Source of the DNA: Verrucomicrobiota bacterium
GTDB lineage: Bacteria > Verrucomicrobiota > Lentisphaeria > JABSQK01 > JAJFLO01
Assembly: GCA_021772615.1 (NCBI GenBank)
Contig: JAJFLQ010000063.1
Coordinates: forward strand, 20,424-84,423
Direction of reading: 5' to 3'
Length of the DNA: 64,000 bases
Made by a program: the position numbers and the translations under genes. Of the stretch, positions 55,641 through 63,981 are shown in pieces. Numbering within the stretch: position 1 is the first letter of the stretch; each line of letters begins with the position of its first letter. Under the pieces are notes generated by a model. That model worked only from the letters and a program-made list of their open reading frames with translations, ran no database searches and was not told the origin of the DNA.

Positions 55641-56474
55641 ATGCCGTCACTGATAACGAGTTCGCAGAACCCAAAAGTTCGGCACGCCGCGCGGTTGCGC
55701 GACCGGCGCTATCGCGACCGCCACAACGAATCATTGGTCGAGGGGTATCGCGAGCTGCGCCTGGCGCTAGACAGCCGGCACCCGGTCAGCCATGTGTTTT
55801 ATTGTCCGGCATTGTTCCTGGGAGAGAATAACGACGCACTTCTTGACAACGCCCGGCTGGCGGGCGCCCGCCTGATCGAGACCACACCTGCGGTATTCGC
55901 CAAGATCTCCTATCGCGATCGACCGGATGGCTTTATCGGTGTCGCCGGTCGGATCGGCGGACTGCTCGATGATCTTGATTTTGACACGCAGGCTCCCGTG
56001 CTCCTGGTAGCGGAATCGATAGAGAAACCCGGCAACCTCGGAGCGATGCTGCGTTCTGCGGACGGCGCCGCCGTCGATGCCGTGATCGTGTGTGACCGTC
56101 AGACCGATATCAACAATCCCAATGTCATCCGGGCCAGTGTCGGTACAATCTTCGCCATGCCTGTGGTCGAGGCCTCGACCGCCGCGACGATTTCGTTCCT
56201 GAAAGCGCATGCTATCTCGGCCGTGATCGCGACACCGGCCGGCGAGACGCCATTTTGGAGTGCCGACTACACGCTGCCGACGGCGATCGTCGTCGGCAGC
56301 GAACAATATGGTGTGAGTGACGCGTGGCTGGATGCCGCCGGTACGGCTGTATCGATTCCGATGCAGGGTGCGGCGGAGTCGTTGAATGTGGCTACGGCGA
56401 CCTCGATTCTTCTCTACGAAACCGTGCGGCAACGGGGCTTCGACGCGGCCGGAAACGAGCAACCCGGGCTCTGA
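55641..56474 (+). CDS. SpoU/TrmH-family 2'-O-ribose RNA methyltransferase
   Basis: 277 residues. An N-terminal substrate-binding part (SLITSSQNPKVRHAARLRDR, LVEGYRELRLAL) is followed by the knotted SpoU methyltransferase domain with LLVAESIEKPGNLGAMLRSA, DAVIVCD, VIRASVGTIFAMPVVEA, TAIVVGSEQYGVS and the terminal knot IPMQGAAESLNVATATSILLYE. Such enzymes methylate 23S rRNA or tRNA. The stop overlaps the type III PKS start (TGATG), so it is the first gene of that run although its function looks unrelated. Confidence 0.93.
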   Translation: MPSLITSSQNPKVRHAARLRDRRYRDRHNESLVEGYRELRLALDSRHPVSHVFYCPALFLGENNDALLDNARLAGARLIETTPAVFAKISYRDRPDGFIGVAGRIGGLLDDLDFDTQAPVLLVAESIEKPGNLGAMLRSADGAAVDAVIVCDRQTDINNPNVIRASVGTIFAMPVVEASTAATISFLKAHAISAVIATPAGETPFWSADYTLPTAIVVGSEQYGVSDAWLDAAGTAVSIPMQGAAESLNVATATSILLYETVRQRGFDAAGNEQPGL

Positions 56475-57670
56475 TGTCCTCCATACGCCACATCGTCTGT
56501 CTGGTCCCGGAATTCACGTATCCGCAGCAGGATATATGTGACTACATGGTTCGGGTACTTGATCCTTCGCCCGTGCTGCAGAGGAAGATCCGAAAGATTT
56601 ATCGGCGCTCGGGAATCGAGCAGCGCTACAGTGTGTTGCCGGACTTCACCGACCTCCGGCGAAACCCATTGTTTGGCGACGCAGACGGCCAATCGGCTCG
56701 GACCAGAGAGCGTAACGACCTTTATATCCGCAGTTCCGAGCCGTTGTTTGTGGCGCTGGCGGAGCAGGCCGTCGCCGAATGCCCCGGCGTAGGCCCGGAA
56801 GACATCACCCACGTGATCACCGTATCCTGTACGGGATTCGTCAGTCCCGGGCCGGATTTTCCAATCGTGAGAACCCTCGGCCTGCGCGATTCCGTGCAGC
56901 GATTTCACCTCGGGTTTATGGGCTGTTATGCCGCGTTCCCGGCGCTCAAGATGGCTGACGCCTTTTGTCGCGCCGATCCGAACGCCGTCGTGCTGATCGT
57001 ATGCGTCGAGTTGTGCACGCTGCATTTTCAACGTGCGAACACGCTCGACGCGATTCTCTCCGCTGCGCTGTTTTCAGATGGCGGCGCGGCTGCTGTTGTC
57101 ACCGCGCAACCGGCGGTTGCCAACCGCGGATTCAGTCTTCGACAAGCTCACACGGCGACGATACCTGCCGGGGAGAAGGATATGGCGTGGGTGATCGGTG
57201 ACCACGGATTCGATATCGTTCTGTCCCGGTACGTCGCGGAGATCATCAACGCCGATACGCCGCCGCATGTGTTGTCGTTTCTTGAACGCGCCGGGATCGC
57301 GGCGGACAACATTTCTGCGTGGGCGTTACATCCCGGGGGGAGGGCGATCATTGATAAGCTCGAATCGAGTCTTGAGGTTGCGGCGGAGAAGCTGGACGCA
57401 TCGCGACGGGTGCTCCGGGATTACGGCAATATGAGTAGTCCTACAATTTTCTTTGTGCTTCAGGACATATTGCGAAATCACGACCGGTCGGCCGGCTATA
57501 CACGGGATGTCGTCGCGCTGGCGTTCGGTCCTGGGCTCACGATCGAGATGTGTGCTCTGGAGTGTGACATGCCGGGCGATGAGCCGGCTGGATCCCTGCG
57601 ACCTGCGAGTGCGGTCGAACGGCGTCCCAACGAAGGCACAGGCATAGTATGGACGCCGACGTCGCAATAG
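56474..57670 (+). CDS. Type III polyketide synthase (chalcone/stilbene synthase family)
   Basis: 398 residues from the ATG at 56474, which overlaps the SpoU stop; the frame is open further upstream but not as protein. Catalytic triad: C151 in HLGFMGCYAAFPAL, H286 in AWALHPGG, N319 in DYGNMSSPTI. The family's C-terminal GFGPG loop reads AFGPG (350-354). The sequence ISVSCTGF-like segment (ITVSCTGFVSPGPDF) is typical of bacterial members such as those making alkylresorcinols and alkylpyrones. It would extend an acyl starter with malonyl-CoA. Its end overlaps the FAD hydroxylase gene by 22 bases, so the two are coupled. Confidence 0.93.
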   Translation: MSSIRHIVCLVPEFTYPQQDICDYMVRVLDPSPVLQRKIRKIYRRSGIEQRYSVLPDFTDLRRNPLFGDADGQSARTRERNDLYIRSSEPLFVALAEQAVAECPGVGPEDITHVITVSCTGFVSPGPDFPIVRTLGLRDSVQRFHLGFMGCYAAFPALKMADAFCRADPNAVVLIVCVELCTLHFQRANTLDAILSAALFSDGGAAAVVTAQPAVANRGFSLRQAHTATIPAGEKDMAWVIGDHGFDIVLSRYVAEIINADTPPHVLSFLERAGIAADNISAWALHPGGRAIIDKLESSLEVAAEKLDASRRVLRDYGNMSSPTIFFVLQDILRNHDRSAGYTRDVVALAFGPGLTIEMCALECDMPGDEPAGSLRPASAVERRPNEGTGIVWTPTSQ

Positions 57671-58830
57671 TCGGCGGTGGGCCGGTCGGTCTGCTACTGG
57701 CGAATTTCCTGGGTAGAGACGGCGTTCGCACCATTGTCGTCGAGAAGCGGCGTGTTCCGCCGACGCGTTCGATGGCGATCGGTATTGCCCCGCCGTCAGT
57801 GGAGATCCTGGGTCGTCTCCGGCTGGATACGAGATTCATCCGGAGCGGTGTCCCCATCCACCGTGCACGCGTTTTCGGCGAACGCATGCAAACCGGTACC
57901 GTGCGCTTTCATCAAATACCATCGGTACACCGCTTCATCCTGTCGCTGCCGCAGGCCGAAACGGTGCGGATCCTGCACGACAACCTCGCACAGTTTCCCA
58001 CTGTCGAGTGCCGCGCCGGCGTGGCATGTACTGAGCTGTCACAAGACCACAGCGGTGTTACCATGACGTTGTCGACCGGGGAGACCATCCGTTCGCGCTA
58101 TCTCGTTGGCTGTGACGGTGGCTCCGGTCGCGTACGGGAGCAGCTCAAGCTGCCGTGGCGTACGTGCCGTTACCCGTCGACTTTCCTCATGGCCGATTTC
58201 GACGACACTACAGCATGGGGCGCGGACGCGTACCTGTATTTTACCAGACACGGCGCGGTCGAGGCCTTTCCGCTGCCGGCCGGCCGACGGCGTTGGATCG
58301 TGCAGACCCCGGAACATCAGGCCGCACCGGCCGTCGGTTACCTGGAGCGTGCGGTCGCTGCACGGACCGGTATTAATCTCAGCCAAGTCGGCAAATACGA
58401 CGAAAGCGCATTCCGTGTGTATCGGCGAATCGTACCGCGGTACTACCACGGCCGATGCGTGCTTTGCGGTGACGCTGCACATGTCATGACACCGATTGGC
58501 GGCCAAGGCATGAATACGGGATTCGCCGACGCCGAGTATCTTGGCGCAGTTCTCCAGGTCGCGCTGACGAATGGTGATGCCGCGGAGCGGTTGTTTGAGC
58601 GGTACGATACCGATCGGCGACGTGCGTTCGAAACGGCGGAGCGGCGAGCTGTACGCGGTATGTGGATCGGCACGCGAACCGGCATCGTGCCGTCTGCATT
58701 GCGGAACCTTCTGCTGTCGATCGCGCTCAAATACCCGTTGAACCGATGGGTCGCCACGCAGTTTTCCATGCTGACCGTACCGTATTGCACCCTGGCACGT
58801 TCGCCGCCACGGTTTCCGTGCTCGCATTAG
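57649..58830 (+). CDS. FAD-dependent aromatic hydroxylase (PHBH/UbiH-fold monooxygenase)
   Basis: 393 residues. Marks are the dinucleotide fold VAIVGGGPVGLLLANFLGRD, the DG motif LVGCDGGSGRVRE and the second FAD motif CGDAAHVMTPIGGQGMNTGF. It lies 22 bases inside the type III PKS gene. Enzymes of this class hydroxylate phenolic rings with NAD(P)H and oxygen. Next to a type III PKS the best-known case is oxidation of alkylresorcinols toward hydroquinones and quinones (SrsA/SrsC in Streptomyces), which I take as the model. A methyltransferase (SrsB) is missing. Confidence 0.93.
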   Translation: MDADVAIVGGGPVGLLLANFLGRDGVRTIVVEKRRVPPTRSMAIGIAPPSVEILGRLRLDTRFIRSGVPIHRARVFGERMQTGTVRFHQIPSVHRFILSLPQAETVRILHDNLAQFPTVECRAGVACTELSQDHSGVTMTLSTGETIRSRYLVGCDGGSGRVREQLKLPWRTCRYPSTFLMADFDDTTAWGADAYLYFTRHGAVEAFPLPAGRRRWIVQTPEHQAAPAVGYLERAVAARTGINLSQVGKYDESAFRVYRRIVPRYYHGRCVLCGDAAHVMTPIGGQGMNTGFADAEYLGAVLQVALTNGDAAERLFERYDTDRRRAFETAERRAVRGMWIGTRTGIVPSALRNLLLSIALKYPLNRWVATQFSMLTVPYCTLARSPPRFPCSH

Positions 58831-58930
58831 CGTCTCGTGCGGTGGCAAATACCGTGTTCCGAAACATAGTACCTGCGATACTTTGGCTGGGTCGCCACCG
58901 TTACACACCACAATCACATTCCGGCATGTT

Positions 58931-59626
58931 ATGCATCCTGTAATCTATAGTCTCGCGTTTTTCGTTGCGGCCGGGTCGCTGTTCGCAGCGGATCCTGGAT
59001 CGCCTCGCGGCGACGCGCCGGTCGCCGAAGACGATAGGCTGGAGGTGTTCGCACACCCTGTGGCCGATCCGGACATGCATCCGACATTTGCTGCGGTCGG
59101 CCGCCAGTTGCAAAGCCACGACGTTCTCCGGTCATCGTTTGAACAGCGCAAACAGATCAAGGCCATAACCCGCCCGTTGGTGTCGACGGGACGCCTGATT
59201 TTTACGCGGGAGCATGGGCTCTACTGGCATCTCCGCGCGCCGTTTTCGACCACGTTTGTGATCCTTCCGGATGGATTAATCCGCAGTTTCGACGGCGAGG
59301 AGGCGGAGTCCGTGCGCACCACGGACCAGCCGGTTATTCGCAAGTTCGCCCGTATCTTTTTCGATGTCTTCAGTGGCGACCCCACGTATCTGAAACAGCA
59401 TTTTTCGCTCTATTTTACCGGCGACGTGGACAATTGGGTCATTGGTCTGGAGCCAAGGGATCGCGCTGTCCGGCAAGTCATCAGCCGATTGTTGCTGGAC
59501 GGTTCTCAAACGGTTGATCGCGTCGAGATGATCGAAACCAACGGGGATACGACGGTTATCACGTTTCGCAACCCGGAAACAGTGGCGGAGCCATTGACCG
59601 CGAAAGAGCGACAGTATTTTGAGTAA
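58931..59626 (+). CDS. LolA-like outer membrane lipoprotein carrier
   Basis: 231 residues from the ATG at 58931. A signal peptide (VIYSLAFFVAAGSLFAADP) is followed by the LolA-type beta-barrel half shell: HDVLRSSFEQRKQIKAITRPL, STGRLIFTREHGLYWHLRAPF and TFVILPDGLIRS. Members of this class without a LolB partner are known from aryl-polyene and flexirubin clusters, where they are thought to carry lipids across the periplasm. It overlaps the MMPL exporter start by eight bases. Confidence 0.88.
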   Translation: MHPVIYSLAFFVAAGSLFAADPGSPRGDAPVAEDDRLEVFAHPVADPDMHPTFAAVGRQLQSHDVLRSSFEQRKQIKAITRPLVSTGRLIFTREHGLYWHLRAPFSTTFVILPDGLIRSFDGEEAESVRTTDQPVIRKFARIFFDVFSGDPTYLKQHFSLYFTGDVDNWVIGLEPRDRAVRQVISRLLLDGSQTVDRVEMIETNGDTTVITFRNPETVAEPLTAKERQYFE

Positions 59627-62012
59627 AACCGGGACACGTCGCTTCGTTTTCTGGTCGATCTTGGTCGTGCTGCAGTTTGGAATTCTCTGCCGGCAGATAG
59701 ACCACGGTATCGCAATTGAAACCAATGTATTGTCACTCCTCCCGGCAACCGAGCAGGATCCGCTCGTCGAAGCCGCACTGCAGTCACTCACAGCGCAGGT
59801 AAGCCGCAGCAGCATCTTTCTCGTTGGCTACCCTGATGCAGCGACAGCCGCCGAAGCCGCGATCGCGTTCGCCGCCGGACTGCGGGCGTCCGGCGAGTTC
59901 ATCAACATCCGGTGCGAAGTCTCCGCCGACACCGAACGCGCGTTCTTCGAGCACTATTTTCCTTACCGCTACCAGTTTCTGTCTTCGTCTTCCCGTGCGT
60001 TATTGGCCGCGCCCGATGGTGGCCGCGCCCTTGTGCAGGCGTCCGAGCGCTCCCTGTATACGCCGTTTTCGGCCATGTATACGCCGATTCTGGAACGTGA
60101 TCCGCTGTTGCTGTTCCCCGCTTTCGTTCAGTCCTTCCCGCGGTTGGCATCGCGTGCATTTGTGAGCAATGGGGTACTCATGACCGAGGAGAACGGTGTG
60201 CTTTACGGCATGGTTACCGCAGAGTCCCTCGGCAGCCCCTTTGCCAGGACCGACCAACATCGGATCACAGCGGCAATCGATGGCGTCCGCTCCGCCGTGC
60301 AGGCGACACACCAAGGCATCACCCTGCTTGAGTCCGGCGCGATCCGATTCGCCAAGGCCGGATCCGATGTCATGCAGCGTGAGATTTCGCTTATCAGCAC
60401 CGGTTCGATGATCGGTGTGCTCGTGCTCATGCTGTTCGTGTTCCGTTCACCGGTGCAATTGCTGATGGGCATGTTGCCGATACTGATCGGGTGCCTGTAC
60501 GCCTTCACCATCTCATGCATGATTTTTCCCGAAATTCACCTGCTTACGCTGGTTTTTGGCGCCAGTCTCATCGGTGTGTGTATCGACTATTCGTTTCATT
60601 ACCTGTGCGAACATTTCCTTGGATCACGCGATGATGCGGAATGGACGGTATTGCGGAAGATTTTCAGCGGCATTACGCTTGGAGCGATCACTAGTGCAAT
60701 GGGTTATATCGGATTCGTGTTCGCCCCCTTTCCCGGCCTGCGGCAGATCGCGGTGTTCTCGGCGATCGGGTTGATTGGAGCGTATGTCACAGTGGTGTTC
60801 TGGTACCCATTCCTGCTTCGCAATGCGGTGCCGCGCCCGAGCCGCCTACCGGACGTTGCGCGCAGGGCGCTGGCGCTCGTCGATGGCCTGCGGCGGAACC
60901 GGCGATGGTGGATACTGGCTGTGCCTGCTGCGATATTCACAACCGTCGGCCTCCTGCGGCTCAATACCAATGACGATATTCGGCAGCTGCAGCACCTGCC
61001 GGCGCATTTGATGGACGACGAACGGCGGGTTCGCGAGCTGGCGGGCAGGATCGACAGCGGCCGCTTCTTTCTCGTGCGCGGCGAAAATGACGAGGCCGTG
61101 CTGCAGAAGGAAGAGGCGTTGCTGGCGCGGCTGAATGTGCTTCAGGAGGACGGCGCACTCGCCGTGGCATTCGGCATTACCAATGTAGCGCCGTCGCGGA
61201 AACTACAGCAGCAGGACCACGACCTGTTGAGGCGGCAACTGGTAGAAAGTGGAGCGCTGGACGCCTACGTGTCGAAACTTGGGTTTACCGCAGAAGTCGC
61301 ACAACAGACCAGAGACGCGATCGTGTCGCCTCTGCACCGGCATCTCTCGGTCGAGGCATGGTTGGCGAGTCCGGTATCCACCGGGCTCCGGCATCTTTGG
61401 ATTCAGCGCGACAATGGCGAGGCCGCATCGCTCGTGATTCTCGGTGGGATCCGGGATCCAGGCAGGCTCGAGGAACTGGAAAGCAACGTAGAAGGCGTAC
61501 ATTACATCGATAAAGTCGAAGATATTTCACAACTCCTCGGTCGCTATCGTCACCATGCATCCGGCCTCGTCGCCGTCTCGTATGCTGCGATTTTCCTGCT
61601 GCTCATTGTGCGGTATCGACCGCTTCGCGCCATTGCCGTGATGGCTCCACCCCTGGTTGCCGCCGTTGTCGCGTTAGCAACGTCTGGAATCGTCGGTGCC
61701 GGCTTGAATCTGTTTGGCGTCCTCGCCTTGATGCTGGTATTGGGTATCGGTATCGACTATTCGATATTTTTCGCGGAGACGCGTACCGGTCGGGAGATTA
61801 CCATGCTGGCGATCGCCATGTCGGCGCTGACTACAATATTGTCATTCGGTCTGCTCGCTTCGAGTCGGACGCCGGTGCTACGCTCATTTGGTATGACCGT
61901 TCTGGTAGGGATCGCTCTGGCGTTTCTGCTGGCGCCGTTGGTGACGGGTGCGTTCCGCGCTGATGATATGTCGGATAGCTCTAATGGGAGCAGCTTGAAT
62001 GAAACGGGATAG
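59619..62012 (+). CDS. MMPL-family RND exporter
   Basis: 797 residues, starting with TTG inside the end of the LolA-like gene. Two halves, each a periplasmic loop followed by a helix bundle: helix 1 near residues 8-26, helices 2-6 about 255-405, helix 7 about 420-440 and helices 8-12 about 645-780. Motifs LVFGASLIGVCIDYSFHYL and LMLVLGIGIDYSIFFAE carry the paired Asp-Tyr residues used for proton coupling in MMPL proteins. Such exporters move lipids out of the inner membrane. It overlaps the KS gene by 14 bases. Confidence 0.93.
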   Translation: MSKTGTRRFVFWSILVVLQFGILCRQIDHGIAIETNVLSLLPATEQDPLVEAALQSLTAQVSRSSIFLVGYPDAATAAEAAIAFAAGLRASGEFINIRCEVSADTERAFFEHYFPYRYQFLSSSSRALLAAPDGGRALVQASERSLYTPFSAMYTPILERDPLLLFPAFVQSFPRLASRAFVSNGVLMTEENGVLYGMVTAESLGSPFARTDQHRITAAIDGVRSAVQATHQGITLLESGAIRFAKAGSDVMQREISLISTGSMIGVLVLMLFVFRSPVQLLMGMLPILIGCLYAFTISCMIFPEIHLLTLVFGASLIGVCIDYSFHYLCEHFLGSRDDAEWTVLRKIFSGITLGAITSAMGYIGFVFAPFPGLRQIAVFSAIGLIGAYVTVVFWYPFLLRNAVPRPSRLPDVARRALALVDGLRRNRRWWILAVPAAIFTTVGLLRLNTNDDIRQLQHLPAHLMDDERRVRELAGRIDSGRFFLVRGENDEAVLQKEEALLARLNVLQEDGALAVAFGITNVAPSRKLQQQDHDLLRRQLVESGALDAYVSKLGFTAEVAQQTRDAIVSPLHRHLSVEAWLASPVSTGLRHLWIQRDNGEAASLVILGGIRDPGRLEELESNVEGVHYIDKVEDISQLLGRYRHHASGLVAVSYAAIFLLLIVRYRPLRAIAVMAPPLVAAVVALATSGIVGAGLNLFGVLALMLVLGIGIDYSIFFAETRTGREITMLAIAMSALTTILSFGLLASSRTPVLRSFGMTVLVGIALAFLLAPLVTGAFRADDMSDSSNGSSLNETG

Positions 62013-63192
62013 ATGTTGTCTGACGTCGCTGGGGATGGTCAACGCTCTCGGCGCGCACAGCTCCGAAATATACGCCAAGGCCTTACGCGGTTGCCGTGAC
62101 GGAATCACGTTTCGTGATGATCTGATTCCCGGTGAAGCCGTGCCGGTTGCAAGCGTCACCGCGGAACTGCCGCCGATTCCCGAGCATCTGCACCGTTATG
62201 ATTGCCGGAACAATCGCTTGCTTCTCGCGGCGTATACGCAGATCGCATTGCAGGTCGAGGACGCGGTAAGTCGATTCGGCTGCGGGCGAGTCGGGCTCAT
62301 CATGGGTTCCAGTACATCCGGCATGTCCGAAGGAGAAGAGGCACTGGCGATACGGATCGCGAACGGCGCGTTTCCGGCAACCTTCAGTACGGCGCAGCAG
62401 GAATACGGCTCTGTCAGCGAATTCCTGGCTGCGTACACCGGGATTACCGGTCCGGCGTACACCGTCTCGACCGCATGCTCGTCCAGCGCCCGCGTATTTC
62501 TGTCGGGTCGGAATCTGCTCGACATGGACATCTGCGACGCCGTTGTCGTCGGAGGCGTGGACAGTCTGTGTAAGCTCACCTTGAACGGCTTCTACGATCT
62601 CGGGATCATCTCGGAAACGGCCTGTAATCCCATGAGCCGCAACCGTAACGGCACAGTTATTGGTGAAGGAGCAGCCGTGTTTCTCATGGCCCGTTTTGGG
62701 TCGAACACCGAATTGCTCGGCGTCGGTGAATCATCCGATGCTTTCAATATATCGGCGCCCGATCCGGACGGTGCCGGCGCCGATGCGGCGATACGCCAGG
62801 CACTTGCCGATGCCGGTCTTCAATCCGAGGATATTTCCTACATCAACCTGCATGGCACCGGGACGCCACAGAACGACGAAATGGAGAGCCGCGTGATTTC
62901 GCGGCTATTCGGCTCCGCGGCGCCATGCAGCTCCACCAAGCCGTTGACAGGGCACACCCTGGGTGCAGCCGGAGCGATCGAACTGGCATTCTGCTGGTTG
63001 GCATTGCAGCAGCCCCGCGCAACCTTGCCGCCTCACTGCTGGGACGGCGAGCCCGACCCAGCGCTGCCGACGCTGAATCTCGTGCAGCAGGGGACCGTCG
63101 TTCGGGCCGCAAAGCCTCGTGCGTTTCTCAGCAATTCCTTTGCCTTCGGTGGCAGCAATTGCGCCGTCATCATCGGCCGCAATACAGATTGA
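61999..63192 (+). CDS. Beta-ketoacyl-ACP synthase, FabF/KS type
   Basis: 397 residues with the Cys-His-His triad and Lys: C160 in STACSSSARV, H285 in INLHGTGTPQND, K314 and H319 in STKPLTGHTLGAAGAIE. The end (LSNSFAFGGSNCAVII) is typical. It condenses acyl and malonyl groups on an acyl carrier protein. It is the last gene in an overlapping run with the MMPL exporter. No acyl carrier protein, ketoreductase or dehydratase follows within the window, so it would rely on general fatty-acid enzymes or on genes elsewhere. Confidence 0.94.
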   Translation: MKRDRCCLTSLGMVNALGAHSSEIYAKALRGCRDGITFRDDLIPGEAVPVASVTAELPPIPEHLHRYDCRNNRLLLAAYTQIALQVEDAVSRFGCGRVGLIMGSSTSGMSEGEEALAIRIANGAFPATFSTAQQEYGSVSEFLAAYTGITGPAYTVSTACSSSARVFLSGRNLLDMDICDAVVVGGVDSLCKLTLNGFYDLGIISETACNPMSRNRNGTVIGEGAAVFLMARFGSNTELLGVGESSDAFNISAPDPDGAGADAAIRQALADAGLQSEDISYINLHGTGTPQNDEMESRVISRLFGSAAPCSSTKPLTGHTLGAAGAIELAFCWLALQQPRATLPPHCWDGEPDPALPTLNLVQQGTVVRAAKPRAFLSNSFAFGGSNCAVIIGRNTD

Positions 63193-63294
63193 AATCCAGG
63201 GCACGAGGCAATATTCGCGAACAGGGCTAAGTGGCTAAATCGATCGCTGATTTGCGGTGATTTACTATGTGGATTCTTCTTCGCTTTTCAAATG

Positions 63295-63558
63295 TCACGC
63301 AAGCTCTTGGAACCATGTCGTGCGGCAATGTGTCTCGCCTGTCAATATCGCCGCGGCAGTTACCGCCTGAAAGCTTTGGCCCCCAAATTCTCGGTCAGGG
63401 GCCTTCTCCATGAACTGAAGTACCGTTACACCTAAGGCTAAAACCGGTTCGATTGCCGGGCGACCGTTGTTGTCGCAATACAGGGCCGCCAGCTCGTCGC
63501 GCTTATCGCGCAATTTCTGCAGGATCTTTTCCGCGAATACCTTGAATCGCTCTGCACA
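63295..63558 (-). pseudogene. N-terminal remnant of an IS1182-type transposase
   Basis: An 87-codon open frame reads CAERFKVFAEKILQKLRDKR, then DELAALYCDNNGRPAIEPVL, then ALGVTVLQFMEKAPDRE, a pattern typical of the start of IS1182-family transposases. After DREFGGQSF the similarity ends, the DDE catalytic core is missing and no start codon precedes it. It is the leftover of an insertion sequence. Confidence 0.7.
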
Positions 63559-63559
63559 T

Positions 63560-63614
63560 CAGAGTTCGATAGAGCTGTAAGGTTGAACGCCCAATTTTTG
63601 AACATGCCGCGTCC
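63560..63614 (+). repeat. Direct repeat copy 1
   Basis: Begins CAGAGTTCGATAGAGCTGTA and ends CGCGTCC. It matches the copy at 63929-63981 with a handful of substitutions and a two-base difference in length. Copy 1 touches the inverted repeat that starts at 63614. Confidence 0.7.
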
Positions 63615-63698
63615 GGGGTGTAGGCGACCGCTTTACAGTTCGCGAAGATTTTGAGGTTACCCGGCCGAGTAACTGTAAAGCGGTCGCCCTACACCCCG
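63614..63698. repeat. Inverted repeat with 27-28 base arms
   Basis: Left arm 63614-63640 (CGGGGTGTAGGCGACCGC then TTTACAGTT) is the reverse complement of the right arm 63671-63698, apart from one extra C in the right arm. A 30-base loop lies between them. A near-perfect arm of this length could form a long hairpin and is typical of small mobile repeats or insertion-sequence ends. Confidence 0.85.
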
Positions 63699-63765
63699 AA
63701 ACCAACGTCGCTTGCAGCTACACGTCAAAAGTCTGTACGCCAAACGCTGGTGGAACCGGCAGCGT

Positions 63766-63843
63766 GTAGCCACGTCTCTGTGAGACGTGTCGTACTTTAC
63801 GTTGCTTCGCGTTGCGTGCCACGGCTCACAGAGCCGTGGCTAC
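63766..63843. repeat. Pair of palindromes bounded by GTAGCCACG and CGTGGCTAC
   Basis: First palindrome ACGTCTC-TGT-GAGACGT (63772-63788); second CCACGGCTC-ACA-GAGCCGTGG (63819-63839). The outer sequences GTAGCCACG and CGTGGCTAC are also reverse complements of each other, so the whole segment can fold as nested hairpins. It looks like an extragenic palindromic repeat. Confidence 0.75.
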
Positions 63844-63928
63844 ATCAATCCGTAACGAAATTGAACTCGCGCAGAGACGCAAAGCCGTAAAGAAAAAAAG
63901 AAAGCATAATCCCCCGGCAAACGTTAAC

Positions 63929-63981
63929 CAGAGTTGGACAGAGCTGTATAGTTGAACGTCCTTTATCAACACGCCGCGTCC
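63929..63981 (+). repeat. Direct repeat copy 2
   Basis: Begins CAGAGTTGGACAGAGCTGTA and ends CGCGTCC, like copy 1 at 63560-63614. The two copies are 369 bases apart (start to start) and enclose the inverted repeat and palindromes. Spacing suggests the intervening part is an inserted or duplicated element. Confidence 0.7.

Noticed and set aside
56474..57670. Calling the type III PKS a FabH (KAS III)
   Set aside because: The Cys-His-Asn triad also fits FabH, but the length (398), the AFGPG loop and the SCTGFxxPG region fit type III PKS.
56474..63192. Calling the cluster a complete aryl-polyene or flexirubin cluster
   Set aside because: No ACP, ketoreductase, dehydratase, ammonia-lyase or second KS is present, and a type III PKS is not part of those sets.
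63651..63890. 79-residue open frame at the right end
   Set aside because: It lies on top of the inverted repeat and palindromes and shows no protein features.
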